A stretch of 64,000 nucleotides of DNA from Salvator merianae (Eukaryota > Chordata > Lepidosauria > Squamata > Teiidae). Positions 12,621-24,285 of the stretch are shown piece by piece. The DNA lies in NCBI GenBank assembly GCA_003586115.2, contig QVOM02000113.1, positions 898,408 to 962,407 on the forward strand, read 5' to 3'. A program made the position numbers and the translations under genes. Position 1 is the stretch's first letter. Every line of letters starts with the position of its first letter. A model generated the notes under the pieces. It saw only the letters and a program-made list of their open reading frames with translations, made no database searches and was not told where the DNA came from.

Positions 12621-13117
12621 AGGGCCTTTTCACATTTACCTTTGCTCTGGAACAGGATTCCTCAGGTCCTCTTCAGGGCCTCACTGGTCAACACATTAGT
12701 GCAGACCAGTGAGGCCATGCCCACTGCAGGTAGACTCCATCCACTCAGGACACACAGTGACTTATATCAAGGAGCCCTTGATCTGAATCATCAGGAGATC
12801 TTGATATTGAGGTCTATCAGCTTATCAGGGGGGGCTGGTCAAGAACACGGGGGTATGCAGAAGGAATGGCTCTGTTTTCCAGACTACTGGGGGATCATTC
12901 TGGCAATGCACCAAAGTGTGCTACCAAAATGGATACCCTGAGACTCCAAGGCTAGGAAATTTGTTCCTAGACATTTGGAGTCTTTGAGGTCAATGCAGTG
13001 GCTGGCCTGGAACAGTGTCATTGTGCTATGCTGTGATCCTAACCAGTGGATCTCACTGGTTTGGACTTATGGTTTAGACCCACAGGTCTGAATCACAGCA
13101 GTACAAAAATACCCTAA
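12621..13117. mobile_element. Hairpin-chain nonautonomous DNA element
   Basis: Starts AGGGCCTTTTCACATTTACC, the typical terminus of this family; the right end near ACAAAAATACCCT (13103-13115) is a weak inverted match. Internal perfect arms include a 13-bp pair GGCCTCACTGGTC/GACCAGTGAGGCC near 12686-12726, AGACTCCAA/TTGGAGTCT enclosing CTAGGAA/TTCCTAG near 12931-12985, and AACCAGTG/CACTGGTT near 13031-13051. No transposase frame. Confidence 0.65.
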
Positions 13118-13346
13118 GGCCGAGTACAAAAATGAATACTTAAAAATTAAAGTTGTGTTCAGATATAACAAAAAGGACAGCTGGGAGGCACCTCAGAGAC
13201 AGTAGTGTGGGGCTGTTGTGTTTCCAACCCTTCTCTAAACCATCTTTTCTATCCCAGAATGTTCCTGAAAGGGAGGCAAATGGGTATATGAATGATTCCA
13301 TGCTGGAACCTTCACTAAGCTGCTTCAGAGCTGCCTTAGAGATTTG

Positions 13347-13350
<4 letters not shown>

Positions 13351-13380
<30 letters not shown>

Positions 13381-13415
13381 TGTGTCTGTGTTTGTGTCTG
13401 TGTGTCTGTGTGTGA
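13351..13415. repeat. (TG)n microsatellite with TCTG interruptions
   Basis: About 14 TG units followed by TG units interrupted by TC, ending near 13415. Confidence 0.95.
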
Positions 13416-13883
13416 TGTGATCACCACTTTAGATTGAGCTTACCAGCCTCGCAGAGTAAAACTGAAACTGTTTCAGTTGGTACGTAATCTGTTTATGTAT
13501 CCTTACTTATTTCTTTGCAAGTGTTTTACTGGAGATAACTGGTTTCCTACTAAAATAGTAAATGTCTGATAAACTATCTATAGAAATCATAGAATGATAA
13601 CTAACATATTTGAGTTCTGCATATTTCCATTTGTTAGTTAGAACATAACTATTTGATTTCATTTTTTTTAATTACACACAACAATTATTTCAAATTTAGC
13701 AACTGTTTTGAAAAATTGTCAGTAATAACACTGTTATAAGTAGTGTCACAGCAATGAGAGAAAGAAAATAAAAGCAAAACCTTGCTTGAGAATTGTTGAA
13801 TTCCAGATCTGTTCTATGATGTTTGACTATCAGCCTCTTAACAACCCTCTTAAAATTCCATTACAAAATGATATGTGATTTTG

Positions 13884-14262
13884 AATGATGTTGTATAGTT
13901 GAAATGGCAAATGTCTCAAAATGGTTCATTTCAAACCAGTTCAATTCAAACTGAGTGGTTGGCCAGTCTGAATTCAAATTAAACCAAGCCTTGGTTTGTG
14001 CATGAACAGAACCAAGGAGGTTCCTCAAAATGAATCAGTCTGAGTTGTTGATATTTCCCCCTTTTAAAGGGCTTTTAAAACTTTTTTTTTTTTTTTTTTT
14101 TTAACATTTACTTTTTGAGTAATAAACAGGCATAAACCAGTTCAAGGTCTGAATCAAATCAGGTCAATCCTGTCTGAACTGTTAAACTTCATACTGAACC
14201 ACCCATGGCTCAATTTGATTCAAACCAAACCATATTTTGTAATGTTTGTGTGCATTTCTATT
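13884..14262. mobile_element. Possible AT-rich hAT-like element
   Basis: Rich in GGTTTGAATT/AATTCAAACC-type inverted words, split by a 21-nt poly-T run at 14082-14102. The right end GTTTGTGTGCATTTCTA resembles the TTTGTGCACATCCCTA terminus of the hAT elements at 19113-25236. The left terminus is not clear and no target-site duplication was found. Confidence 0.4.
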
Positions 14263-14630
14263 TGAAACTCATTTACTAATCATATGGGGTCATTCTTCCC
14301 AATATCACTCTACTTTTATAAAAACTTCATAGATTGCAAGGAAGGGATATTGGATGATGAATGACAAATAAAATTAAAAACAAAACAAAGAGATGCTTAA
14401 ATTTTATGAAGTGAAGCAAGTTTTTGAACTTGTCTGGACTGAATCCGGGTCCCATAGAAAGTTCACTGTCAGAAAAACACATACAAGATTATATTATTAG
14501 CAAAAATTGGAACTGCAGAAAATGGTGAGACTTTGGCAGGATCTGCACCGTGCCTTTATGGCATCTGCATGGGCCTGCAGTTGTTTCACCACTATGCAGT
14601 CCCCCAGTCCTTGTAGCCTTCCCACAGCCA

Positions 14631-15080
14631 TGGAACAAGTTCAGAGAAGGGCAACCAAAATGGTGAGTGGTCTGCAAACCATGTCCTACAAGGAATGTTT
14701 AAAGGATCTAGGAATGTTTAGCCTGCAAGAGAGAAGACTGAGAGGAGACATGATAGCTGTTTTCAAGTATCTGAAGGGCTGTCACAGTGCAGAAGGATTG
14801 TCCCTATTCTCACTTGCATAAGAAGGAAGGACTAGAAACAATGGGATGAAACTTCAAGAGAGTAGATACAGGCTAGATATTAGAAACAACTTTCTGACAG
14901 TAAGGGCAATCAGTCATTGGAACAGGTTACCACAGGAGGTGGTGGGCTCTCCTTCACTGGAGGTCTTCAAGGATAGGCTGGATGGATGTCTGTCTGGGAT
15001 GGTTTAGTGAATCCTGCATGGAGCAGGGGGTTGGACTCGATGACCCTTGAGGTCCCTTCCAACTCTATGATTCTGTCATT
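14631..15080 (+). mobile_element. CR1 LINE, 5'-truncated 3' end
   Basis: Plus-strand translation gives the CR1 ORF2 C-terminus: '[18 protein letters not shown]', '[18 protein letters not shown]', 'FKYLKGCHSAEGLSLFS', and after a TAA (at about 14818) 'NNFLTVRAISHWNRLPQEVV' and 'SLEVFKDRLDGCLSGMV' up to the stop near 15005. A short 3' UTR follows and ends in 'ccaactctatgattctgtcatt', the usual CR1 terminal repeat. The extreme 5' truncation is normal for CR1. A nonsense codon makes it inactive. Confidence 0.93.
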
Positions 15081-15081
15081 C

Positions 15082-17555
15082 ATTTACCTATCTCCTTGCT
15101 GGCCTCATAAATCACAGGGAATGGTTCATGTCACCAAGATTTCAGCTGGGAATTCTCTAGCTGCAATCTGAACAGCTGGGGCAGTGGGCAGCATGCAGAT
15201 AATACATGGTTGTTTTAACATGAGATGTATGAGTGCAGCACTGCTCTTCCTTAGTAGGGGGAAGAGTGCTATGCTTTTAGCACTATTCCCCCATCCCATC
15301 CAGATCTTGCATTTTTCCTGATATGGATGGCATCTAACCTTGAAATGTGTACATCTGTAGAGAAATTCCAGCGCTTGCTGACAATTCCAGAATTTCTATA
15401 TCCATAGCTATGTTAGCTAATGGCCTACAGATTCAATGATCAAGAGTGTATGGGATAGTGGGTCTTAGTGGATCTGAAACATGCAGATATTCTGTACAGA
15501 GAAATGGCAAGAGTTTCATGAAGACAGAGTGGTTTAAAATATCATCTATGAGTGATTAGATTCCCTTTCTATGACTTTATCTATAAGGGACATTCTGTCC
15601 TTCTCTTCCTCCAAAGGCCACTGAAGTTATCTTTTTGCAGAGGCTATGCCATGATAGCCAAATCAGCACAAAGGTGCCTTGTGTCCATGCCCTGAAATTC
15701 CAGGCCATATACAATGTACATAATCTGACATATGGGTCCATTTCCAGTCCCTGGGCCAGGGAATTCCACATGCAGAAAGTTCCCAGTCTCTGATAATGGC
15801 TACTTTGGAGATTTGACTATTTGGCTAAAGCCTTCCTACTGCTATGTTGGTAGCCCATTCACTGCCAGACACAACCAACCCTTCTTGGGGTTCATAAAAA
15901 ATGGTGCCTATCTATTCATTTTTAAATTATATGGGGTTGTATCCAGAGTTAGTTTAAATTAAAATAGACCCATTGAATAAACTTGTTACTCCTGAGTGAC
16001 CTCAAACACATTATACTTGGTTTACTCTAAGCATGTCTAAATTGAGGCCATTCAACTCTTGGAAACTATGCATCTGTATAACATTTAGAAATCCGTAACA
16101 CTAGTTAAGTAAATCAAAAAGCTCCTAATTCATATTGGCTTTTTTGCACAGATGAACTCTTTGAGAAGCAGATATCTATCCAGCCATCCAAAATAGTAAT
16201 AAAAGATGCTTTGTTCAATCTGTCACATAGATCTTACAAGCTACTAAGATGAAACACTATTTGTAAGACAATCCAGAAAAGTCTATTTTCTTGGAACCGA
16301 GCATTTCTGTGATTTGATTCATCTGTTTTATCATTTGATCTGTGATTTTCTGTAGACAACAGTACTGTCACATGCTGAGTCTTTAAAAAAAGAAAACTTT
16401 CAGAATCATTGTTAATAAGGTTTGCCTTTGCCACAGGTTGACAGGAAATTAAAAGGATTCTACGATTAATCTGGCTGAAAATCTTTGCCAAATAGAGCTT
16501 CATTTCAGAGAAGATGTTGATTCAGATAAACAACTAAACTTCAGGGTATTTTCTCATATTAGGAACTAGGTGATATAAAGAAGTCTGCACCCCTTTCCCA
16601 GTTGTTTTGCTTAACAGTATACGCAAATATCCCAAATTGTTCTTTAGCATTGTTTATGTTCAGTTCATTGATCTTTTGTCAGAAGAACATTGCATGCATC
16701 AAATAAGAAAGCTATTATAAAGACCCTTTTTATTATACTATTTTACTATTCACAGGTTAATAGACCCTTGTGGAGTAGCATAGCATAAAATCCCAAAACA
16801 AAATCTGAAACATGGAAAACTTCAGCATGATAGAAAAAAAAAATGTTCAGACAGATGAAAACAGTTCTCTTGTTAAGCAAAGGAAGGCACTTCACAGAGT
16901 TTGCCTCATTCCATTCCTTGTTAAAACTAGAATTGCTAAGAGAAATGGACAACTGTTCAATGTGAGCTATGTGTACAATTTGGCACACAACAATTTGGGC
17001 CTAAATAAGAGACGGTAGGAGATATGTAAATGGTTGATACAACTTCTTTCTTCAGCAATGCAAGTACAAGGGAAAACATGGGTTCTAATATTCATGAGAC
17101 TGTCACTGCAATTGGTGTCAGACTTTGCCTGAGATGATACCCTTAGCAGTGTTACAAAATCAATTTCATTTTTCTTCTATTATTACATTCTCAACATTTC
17201 CTTTTCTATCATTAAATTCACAGCCTTTCCTCAAGAACAAAATATACATAGATCCTCACTGATTGTACTCACATTCAAGGAAACCAAAATATATATCATC
17301 ATCCAAATCCTGAAAAATCAATAGCTAAAAGAGAATATACCATTCATAGAAGACATTTACAATAACTGTTAGTACTAGCTGCAACAAAACATATTGCTTA
17401 TAAAATAAAAATCTTTATTCTTGTACAGAAAATTGCTAATACCTCTGTAAAAAATACTGAGTCATGTCATTCATTTATATACCAAATCTAGTCCAGAGAA
17501 AACCTAAAAGGACCATCCTTTTCTAAATTGAGCAACCTTGACTTTAAGAAATAAA
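15082..17555. other. Unclassified noncoding DNA
   Basis: No coding exon seen. Part of 15930-16030 weakly resembles a common squamate repeat tail ('gggttgtatccagag...ttactcctgagtga'). The stretch 16370-16520 has balanced composition, no simple repeats and a TGACAG word, so it could hold conserved sequence, but I cannot show this. Confidence 0.4.
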
Positions 17556-17737
17556 GGGCCTTTTCACACATACCTGAGGAAATGTTCCATGATGACTGCT
17601 GAAATGCAGCATCCTCACCAAATGTCATCACAGTTGCCCTGATGTTGTCAAGCCCTCCCCAGAATGTTCCAACTGTGTGCACCTTAAAAGCTGTCCACAA
17701 GCGTTCCCGTGGTGGTAGGAACTGTGCATTTTCATCA
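17556..17737. mobile_element. Possible fragment with GGGCCTTTTCACAC terminus
   Basis: Begins GGGCCTTTTCACACATACC, the terminus of the hairpin-chain family. The other end was not found; the sequence may be cut by the hAT copy that starts at 17738. Confidence 0.4.
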
Positions 17738-18530
17738 TAGGAATGTGCTGAGCAACTTTGTTTTACATTTCATATGAAAATGGCATTTTCGTCAATTTTT
17801 GTACAAATGTGAAGATCCCATATTTCATATTTAAAAAATGAACGTGAACATGAAGGAAATTGTAACATTCCTTCTCAGCCTCGGGCTGAGGGAGTGATGG
17901 TTCTGCTCCCCAGAAGGAGCCACCAGCAGGAGGGCCACCACCATCAAAGAATTGTCATGGTAGCCCCAAGAGTAGTGTGGTGTGGAGTCATTTTGAGCTC
18001 TGCTCAGATGATTCAAACTATGCTGCCTACAACCACTGTAAGGCATGGGTCAGTAGGGGAGAGAACGTCAGGTGTCTTGGCACCACAGCACTGTGGAGCC
18101 ATCTAAAGAGTCAGCATCCTGGAGTCCTTCCTTCTGCAGACAGCACTAGGCCTGGCATGTCTGGGAGTATCCCTGCAGGTGCTGTGTCTGCCACCCAGCA
18201 GACCCAGTTACCTAAGCAATGGTTGCAGAAGTTGAGGGGCAAGTGGGTGATTGCCAATGTTGATCTCTCTTAACAAGGACAATCACCCCGATTGTCAGCC
18301 ATTGTCTGTGTTGCCTGTGTTGTCAGCCATTGTCTGTGTTGGAGAATGCCGACTTCCACTGGATGCTCCACTTGCTTGTCCCCAAGTACAAGATACCCTT
18401 AGTACCATGTTCAGCAGGAGCATAGTGCCCTCCCTGCACGATGAGTACAGTGATGCAGTGCAGGAATGGCTGTCATGCACTGTCATCCATCCCTGTCCAG
18501 TCATGCATTTCACTGCTGACCTGTAGAGCA
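17738..18530 (+). mobile_element. Decayed autonomous-type hAT transposon, 5' part
   Basis: Starts TAGGAATGTGCTGAGC, close to the TAGGGATGTGCA termini of the nonautonomous elements at 19113, 19549 and 24286. Its first ~75 bp align with the reverse complement of 25160-25236, sharing the TGAAAATGGCATTT core and the spacing around it. It then carries transposase coding remnants (next entry). The right end is not seen, so it is truncated near 18530. This copy links the nonautonomous elements to a BED-finger transposase lineage. Confidence 0.8.
17968..18528 (+). pseudogene. hAT transposase remnant: BED finger and start of catalytic core
   Basis: Reading from 17968 gives 'KSSVVWSHFELC', 'YNHCKAWVSRG' and 'TTALWSHLKSQHP', the layout of a BED-type zinc finger: aromatic W..F start, a CxxC site with the first Cys replaced by Tyr, and HxxxxH. 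A stop follows at 18271. A second frame then shows 'HLLVPKYKIP' (about 18360-18392), and a third 'STMFSRSIVPSLHDEYSDAV' and 'MHFTADL', which correspond to the region before and at the first catalytic Asp of the hAT RNase-H-like core. The expected Trp after 'TADL' is a TAG stop at 18524-18526, consistent with TGG to TAG. There are at least two frameshifts and a 27-bp-offset tandem duplication at 18293-18340. The rest of the core is missing. Confidence 0.82.
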
Positions 18531-19104
18531 GAGGCAACAAACTGCATGGCTCTTTCCTCTGAAAAAATAAAAACAAGGAAAAGAAAAAGGGGAAAGGAGA
18601 CACGGAGGTAGAGGTAGAAAATAAATCTTATACACTCTCTTTCTTTTTATCTGTCTCTCCCACACACATACACAAACACACCAATGATGCCAGGCCACTA
18701 GGTTCGATGTAAGTTCAGTGTCCTGGGCCAGGATCCATCAAGGTCAATACTCAAAGGCCAGTACCAGTCTGAGACCTTGGCCAAGGTGGTCAAACCTACC
18801 GGAGAGGCTGCTGGAGCAGTAGCATCTCCACTCTCCTTTCCCCAATCCATCAGAGTGCCAGTGCCACCCTTGTCCCAGAGATTTCCCTTTCCCTTTCTGT
18901 TCTAGTGCTAAAGTAAGCAACAGACCACTGCCAGAGTATGTGAAACAACTCTATCTGTTGATATTTTTGCTGAAGTAGACAGAACCCAGCATCTGCATCT
19001 GCATCCATACCAGTAATACATTTTTCTTGGACGTACTCAAAAGGAACTCCTCCTCCTCAGACTCAACTGTACTACACAAAGAGGAGACACAGAGTCAGTC
19101 AGAA
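18531..19104. other. Unclassified noncoding DNA
   Basis: A-rich then pyrimidine-rich sequence at 18555-18690, followed by moderately GC-rich sequence containing a GACCTTGGCC/GGCCAAGGTGGTC-like inverted pair near 18772-18792. No exon or named repeat. Confidence 0.4.
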
Positions 19105-19112
19105 AATAGAAG

Positions 19113-19459
19113 TAGGGGTGTGCACGAAGCTTCGTGCCGTTCGATTTTCGTTCGAATTTCGTGATTTCGTTCCCTTCGCATCGAATGCAAAGGGCAACAG
19201 AAATCACGAAATTCGAATTACGAAGGTCCCTCAATTTTCACTGCATTTCGGGACCTTCACAATTTGCTGCTGTCTCATCGCCCTAGTCTGTCTGATCTTT
19301 CCTTCGCCTTGATTTCTCTGCTTCCAGTCGCGACGAAAATCTTCGCCGTGAAGACGAAGTGCTTCATTTTCGTACATATTTTTTCGTGTGAAAATGAAGG
19401 CCCGTAGCTTCGCAGGAATACAAAGCGAAAGGGGAAAAGTGCCTTTGTGCACACCCCTA
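19113..19459. mobile_element. hAT nonautonomous element (347 bp) with intact TSD
   Basis: Terminal inverted repeats TAGGGGTGTGCACGAA (left) and TTTGTGCACACCCCTA (right). It is flanked by a perfect 8-bp direct repeat AATAGAAG at 19105-19112 and 19460-19467, the duplication length expected of hAT insertion. The interior is rich in TTCG/CGAA words and has no transposase. The right end, read inward, matches the left end of the 951-bp element at 24286 (GCACTTT.CCCCT..TTCGCTT), so both belong to one family. Confidence 0.92.
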
Positions 19460-19548
19460 AATAGAAGGATATGATAGCAAAGCAAGCAGCAGCTCAGCTA
19501 ATAAGGTAAAGTAATGCAGAAATACATTGTTTAGAAAAGGCTTTCCTT

Positions 19549-20334
19549 TAGGGACGTGCATTTATTGGTGTGATTTCTTCATGGTAGCTTTGGGGGTGTG
19601 GTGTGTGACCTACGAGGTGGTTAGGGACACTTAACTCAGTCAGGATTTTCTTTCTAGCCTCACAATTGATGGCCAAATGGCAGAAGGATCCTATGCTTTT
19701 TTCATGGACTGTTTTGGGATCTCTCCCACCCCAAATCCAAAGAATGGGCACAGTGGCCCCCAGGGTGCCCCCAGATCTCCACACTGTATTTCGAGGCTGT
19801 AATTTTAACAGGGTGCCAACTGCACCCCTTTGGATTATCCTGTGATTCTATTGGTTGTCAGATTCATTTTGAGCTAGAGCCTCTAAAATTGGCCCAGTGG
19901 TCCCTGGCATGCCCCTGGAGCTCCATATCAAGTTTGGAGGCTGAAACTATAACAGGGCACTAACTGCATCCCTTTAGACTACCCCATGATTCTACTGACC
20001 ACCTTATTCATTTTGAGTTGGAGACTCCAAAATTGGCACAGCGGTCCCTGGGGTATCCCTGAAACTCCACACCAAATTTGTAGGCTGTAACTGTGATGGG
20101 GCACCAGTTGTGCCCCTTTGGACTATCCTGCACTTGTATTGGCTGAACTGTGGTCCCACTGCACCCCTCCCCTAGCTGTCCTGACTCCTTCCTTTTGCAA
20201 AAAAATAATCAAAGCTTTGCATTGAATATTGAAAACAGCAATTTTTATGGCTGAGAATTCAATCAAAAGTGAATCATGCCAACATTTGATTTGTTGAGAA
20301 GCGAAAAGCAGAAAAAAAATTGTGCACATCCCTA
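19549..20334. mobile_element. hAT-like element carrying a 144-bp tandem repeat
   Basis: Left end TAGGGACGTGCATTTATT and right end AATTGTGCACATCCCTA are inverted repeats of the same family as 19113-19459 and 24286-25236. No 8-bp flanking duplication is visible (CTTTCCTT against TTGCACCA), so one flank may have changed. The interior holds a tandem repeat at 19745-20145. Confidence 0.78.
19745..20145. repeat. 144-bp tandem repeat, about 2.7 copies
   Basis: The GGG(T/C)(G/A)CC.A.CTGCACCCCTTT.GA segment begins at 19811, 19955 and 20099, exactly 144 bp apart. The accompanying 'cagtggtccctgg...cccctggagctccacacc' and 'tttggaggctgtaac' blocks also repeat at this period. The first copy is partial (from about 19745). 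Copies differ by roughly a fifth of positions by eye. Confidence 0.88.
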
Positions 20335-20429
20335 TTGCACCACTTCCAGTGGTGTGAAGCAAGGGGCCTTTAGGCTCGAACAATCAAGGCTTGAAGGTCC
20401 AAATCTCAAGGCTCACCCTGCCCTCATGT

Positions 20430-20663
20430 TATGGACATGACATCCCTTAACCCAATCACAAGGGGTAGATGGGACATCCAAATTTAAGACGTCTCAGCAG
20501 GAACAGAATAGGGACGTCTTCCATGTGCATTCCTAGAGTAGTTGGACAAGAACAGGCCTTTTCCATTGCTCTAAGCGCAAATGATTCCAACTGTCCCTTA
20601 TGTTTGCCTGGCTAAGAATTGTCTCCACAGATAATTCCCAACAGGTAAATGTGAACCTGGCCC
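20430..20663. mobile_element. Possible short hairpin-rich DNA element
   Basis: Ends in AGGTAAATGTGAACCTGGCCC, the inverted form of the GGGCC..TTCACA terminus, and contains GACGTC..GACGTC words near 20490-20520. The left end is uncertain. Confidence 0.4.
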
Positions 20664-21720
20664 GAAATGCAGCTCATAAAGCTAAATAATACATGTTTTA
20701 TACAAACAAATTATCTTCTTCATTCAAACCAAAACGGGATAATTATCTTCATTTGGGGACCTAGAATAATTCTTTTTTCAGAAAAGCTCTTACTAGTAAA
20801 ATCCCTTTTGGTTTTGATTGATCAATACAAAATTTCAGGTATGCTGCTTGATATTAAAACTCAGGAAAACGTTTAACCAGTGAGGCTTACGTCTTCTGGT
20901 TATTTATACTGTGCACGCTCAGCAGTTATGTTTTATTGATCTCATAGGCAAGGTCCACATGATACCTTTAAGACACTTTGATAACGCATTGAGTGTGACC
21001 TGCATCCATCCAGCCGTCATCCCACAGAGCAGTAGGAAGAGCACTGACTACTGTTCTGGTAGCCATGTCATCTCCATGCCTCTGCTTGAATGGACTTAGT
21101 CTTCTAGTCTTCTTGCTGGAGGTGGCCCTGTACAGTCTTCAAACACAAGAAATGGTCAATGGAGTAATCTCATATGTTTGAGGAGCCTAGCTAGCAAAAC
21201 CATGACTGAGAATTAAAGTTACCCAGTCACAATGTTTATGTGATTGAAGACAGTGATCGGAACATACTGCCACTTCAAAAGGGTGCTATTGGTGAAGCAT
21301 TCTTAGTAGGTAGCAAGAACAGCACTATGTTGATAAGCACTCTGCTCTCTGTAATGGAACTCCAGTCATAATCATCCATACACATAAAAGGCAAAGACAT
21401 CAAGAAAGCTAGCCTTGATAAGATAGACCTACTTTGGTTTTTGGCCTCTTATTTGACTGGGCAATTTCCCTACCTATTCCTTTTAATCGATGTTTCAGAT
21501 GTTGAGTAGGAATTTTCAGGATGCTCTATAGCTGCTTGCCTGGGTGTGCCTATTTATCTGACAATGTGAAATTAGTTTTACCTAGTAGCCAAGGATTTTG
21601 CAGTCAAGAATCTCCAAAATCAGCATATGATATAGCCAGTGTTGTATGCTATCAGCTTCTTACCATGTAGACAAAATAGTTTCATTTTTACATACATAGA
21701 TCATTTGTCATCTAACCAGT
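20664..21720. other. Unclassified noncoding DNA
   Basis: No repeat family, exon or RNA gene recognised. Confidence 0.45.
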
Positions 21721-21724
21721 TACC

Positions 21725-21976
21725 TTGAAGTGCAGCAGCTGGGCCTATGTGACCAAAAAATTGCACCTGCACGTGCCTGTGCACTGCACAGCCCTGGTAG
21801 TCACCATAGCAGCAACCAAACACTTTGCAGCCGGTGCTGTGGTAAGCATCAGACATGGCTATAGCTGGTGGCCTGCACTAGGGCCACACAGTGCAGACAG
21901 TGTCCGAGTTGCATGGTAAATGCCATGTTAGAACAGACTAGTTACTCTGTTCAAACATGGTAAGTGTGAAAATGCC
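21725..21976. mobile_element. Hairpin-chain DNA element fragment
   Basis: The right end, read on the minus strand from 21976 (GGGGCATTTTCACACTTACC), matches the left end of the 2991-3590 element in order: the CATGG motif, the AACAGA..TAACTAGTCTGTTC palindrome, then GCATTTACCATGC and 'gacactgtctgcactg'. It is an inverted, shorter copy of that element. Confidence 0.7.
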
Positions 21977-22671
21977 CCTAGTATCTCCCAGATTTCTGTT
22001 GGGTCACTGTCCAAGCAGGTGGAGGAGACTGCAGACTGATTAGGGGTGGAAGTGCTTTCCTGCCCTATCCCCTGGCTGCTCAGAAATAACCTTTTGGACC
22101 TATGTGAATTCTGCCTAAATATTTAATGGATAGATTGGGAGAATATAGAGTTCAGCCCTTTTGAAATTCACCTCTTGCTGAGCTCTTAATGTCCATCTTA
22201 TCTTAATGTCCATTGGTTTCTCCTAACAGGAAAAAAAGAAAAAGAAAAAAAAAAACCTTTTACTGTAATGTTTGAGAAACTCTAAATCAGTCATAACAGA
22301 GCACAACTTTTACAGAGTGACCTTCTGAATGACCATATATTTGGAGCATATTTAGCTTGTATTTCCCTTAGTGCCTCATCTTTTCCCCTTCATCATTGTT
22401 TTCAGATAGGTTGTGCAGACTGAGTGAGAATAGCAGAACATAAGTCCAGCTAGATTAGGACATAGCCAATTTAGGCCAGCATTGTGTTTCACACAGTGGC
22501 TCACCGTTTGCTTTTGGACATTCTCAAGCAGAAGACAAGAGCAAAACAGTCATCTGTTCTCAACTTCCGGCAAATGACTTTTAGAAACATTCTGCTGATG
22601 CTCCAAGCTAGTGGCAGTACCTAAGTATCAATTCTAGTAGCCATTGATGCCCTGTCCTACATGAATTTACA

Positions 22672-23047
22672 TAGAAACATAGAGTTGGAAGGGACCTCCT
22701 GGATCATCAAGTCCAACCCCCTGCTCAATACAGGATTACCTAAACCATCCCCAATAAATGGCCATCCAGTCTCCGCTTGAAGACCTCCATCGAAGGGGAA
22801 CTCACCACCTCCTGCGGCAACCTGTTCCACTGGTTGATCGTCCTTACTGTCATAAATTTTTTTCTAACATCTAATCTGAATCTTTTCCCCTGCAGTTTCA
22901 TCCCGTTGCTTCTAGTCCTTCCTTGTGCAAGTGAGAACAGGTCTGATCCTTCTGCACTGTGACAGCCCTTTAGGTATTTGTAGACAGCTATCATGTCCCC
23001 TCTCAGTCTTCTTTTTTGTAGGCTAAACATTCCTAGTTCCTTTAACC
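22672..23047 (-). mobile_element. CR1 3' end nested in the older LINE
   Basis: Minus-strand translation gives '[20 protein letters not shown]', 'GCHSAEGSDLFSLAQGR', 'NQWNRLPQEVVSSPSM' and 'FKRRLDGHLLGMV', all in one open frame from 23030 to 22740. It then ends in the short CR1 3' UTR 'ccaactctatgtttctatg' (minus strand). The host LINE resumes on both sides: 'atttaaaaacatgttgaataac' upstream and 'gtaaattcatgtaggaca' downstream. CR1 usually makes no fixed-length target duplication and none is seen. Confidence 0.93.
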
Positions 23048-24285
23048 GTTATTCAACATGTTTTTAAATGCATCCAGACTAGTGGCCATCACCACCTCCT
23101 CTGGCAATAAACTCATTATACCAATGGCTCTCAGAAGGAGAGAGGATACTTACCCTTGTCTCTCCTAACTTTCCTTCCTATCAGCTTCACAGAGTGCCCC
23201 CTAATTCTAGAATTGTGTCATAGATAAAATATTTTCCCCATCCACCTTTTCCTTAGTATGCATCATTTCTTAAACTTTTATCATCTCACCTCTTAGATAC
23301 CGTATTTCAAGGCTGAAGAGGCCTCAATGTTGCAGCTTGATTTGGTAAGAGAGGTGTTCCAGTCCCCTGATCATTCTGATTACATTTTCTGCCCTTATTT
23401 GAGTTCCACAATAACTTTTCTGAGATGTGGTAACCAGAATTGTACATAATATTCCAAATATGACCTATCCATAGATTTTAAAAGTTGCATAATGATGCTT
23501 GCAGATTTATTTTCTATTCTATTCATAATTATTCCTAGCAGTGAATTTTCTGTTTTTACTGCTGCTGCACACTGGAACTGTACTTTCGTTGAGCTATCCA
23601 ACAAAACCCCAAAGTCCCATTCCTGGTCTGTCACAGAAAGCTCAGATCCCATCAAGTCATTAGGTTGGAGTTTTTGCCCCATTGTGGATCACCTAGCACT
23701 TACTAACATTGAAGCTCATTTGTCACTTGGTCAACCACTTTTTCAATATCATCAGTTCCTTCTGGAGCTCCTCACAATCTCTCAGTTTTCACTTCCCTGA
23801 ATAATTTCATGTTATCAGGAAATTGTGCTATCACACTGCTTAGCTTACTATATGAATAAATTATGAATAAATTAAAAAGCACAATCCTAATACCGAACCT
23901 TGAGGCACTCCACTTTTTACTTCCTCCACTCTCAGAATTGCCTATCTATTACTATTCTCTGTTTCCTGCCCTTAATCCAGTTCCTAATCCAGGACAGAAC
24001 CTGTCCTCTTATTCCGTGATGATGAATTTGTTCAGAAGTCTTTGGTGATGGAATTTGTCAAAAGCCTTCTGAAAATCCAGGTAAGCAATTCCAACTTGAT
24101 CACCTTTGTCCATGTACTTATTAATACTTTCAAAGAATTCTAACAAGTCAATAAAGTATGATATATCTTTAGAGAAGCCATCTGATTTTCCTTCAGTAAT
24201 GGATGCTCTTCTATGTGCGACACTAATTTTAATCATGGTTTCCACCACTTTATCTGGCATGGATGTTAAGCTGACCAGTCTGTAA

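Noticed and set aside
13884..14262. 8-bp target duplication TTGAAATG/TTTGAAAC
   Set aside because: Only partial identity and an uncertain left terminus, so it was not counted as a duplication.
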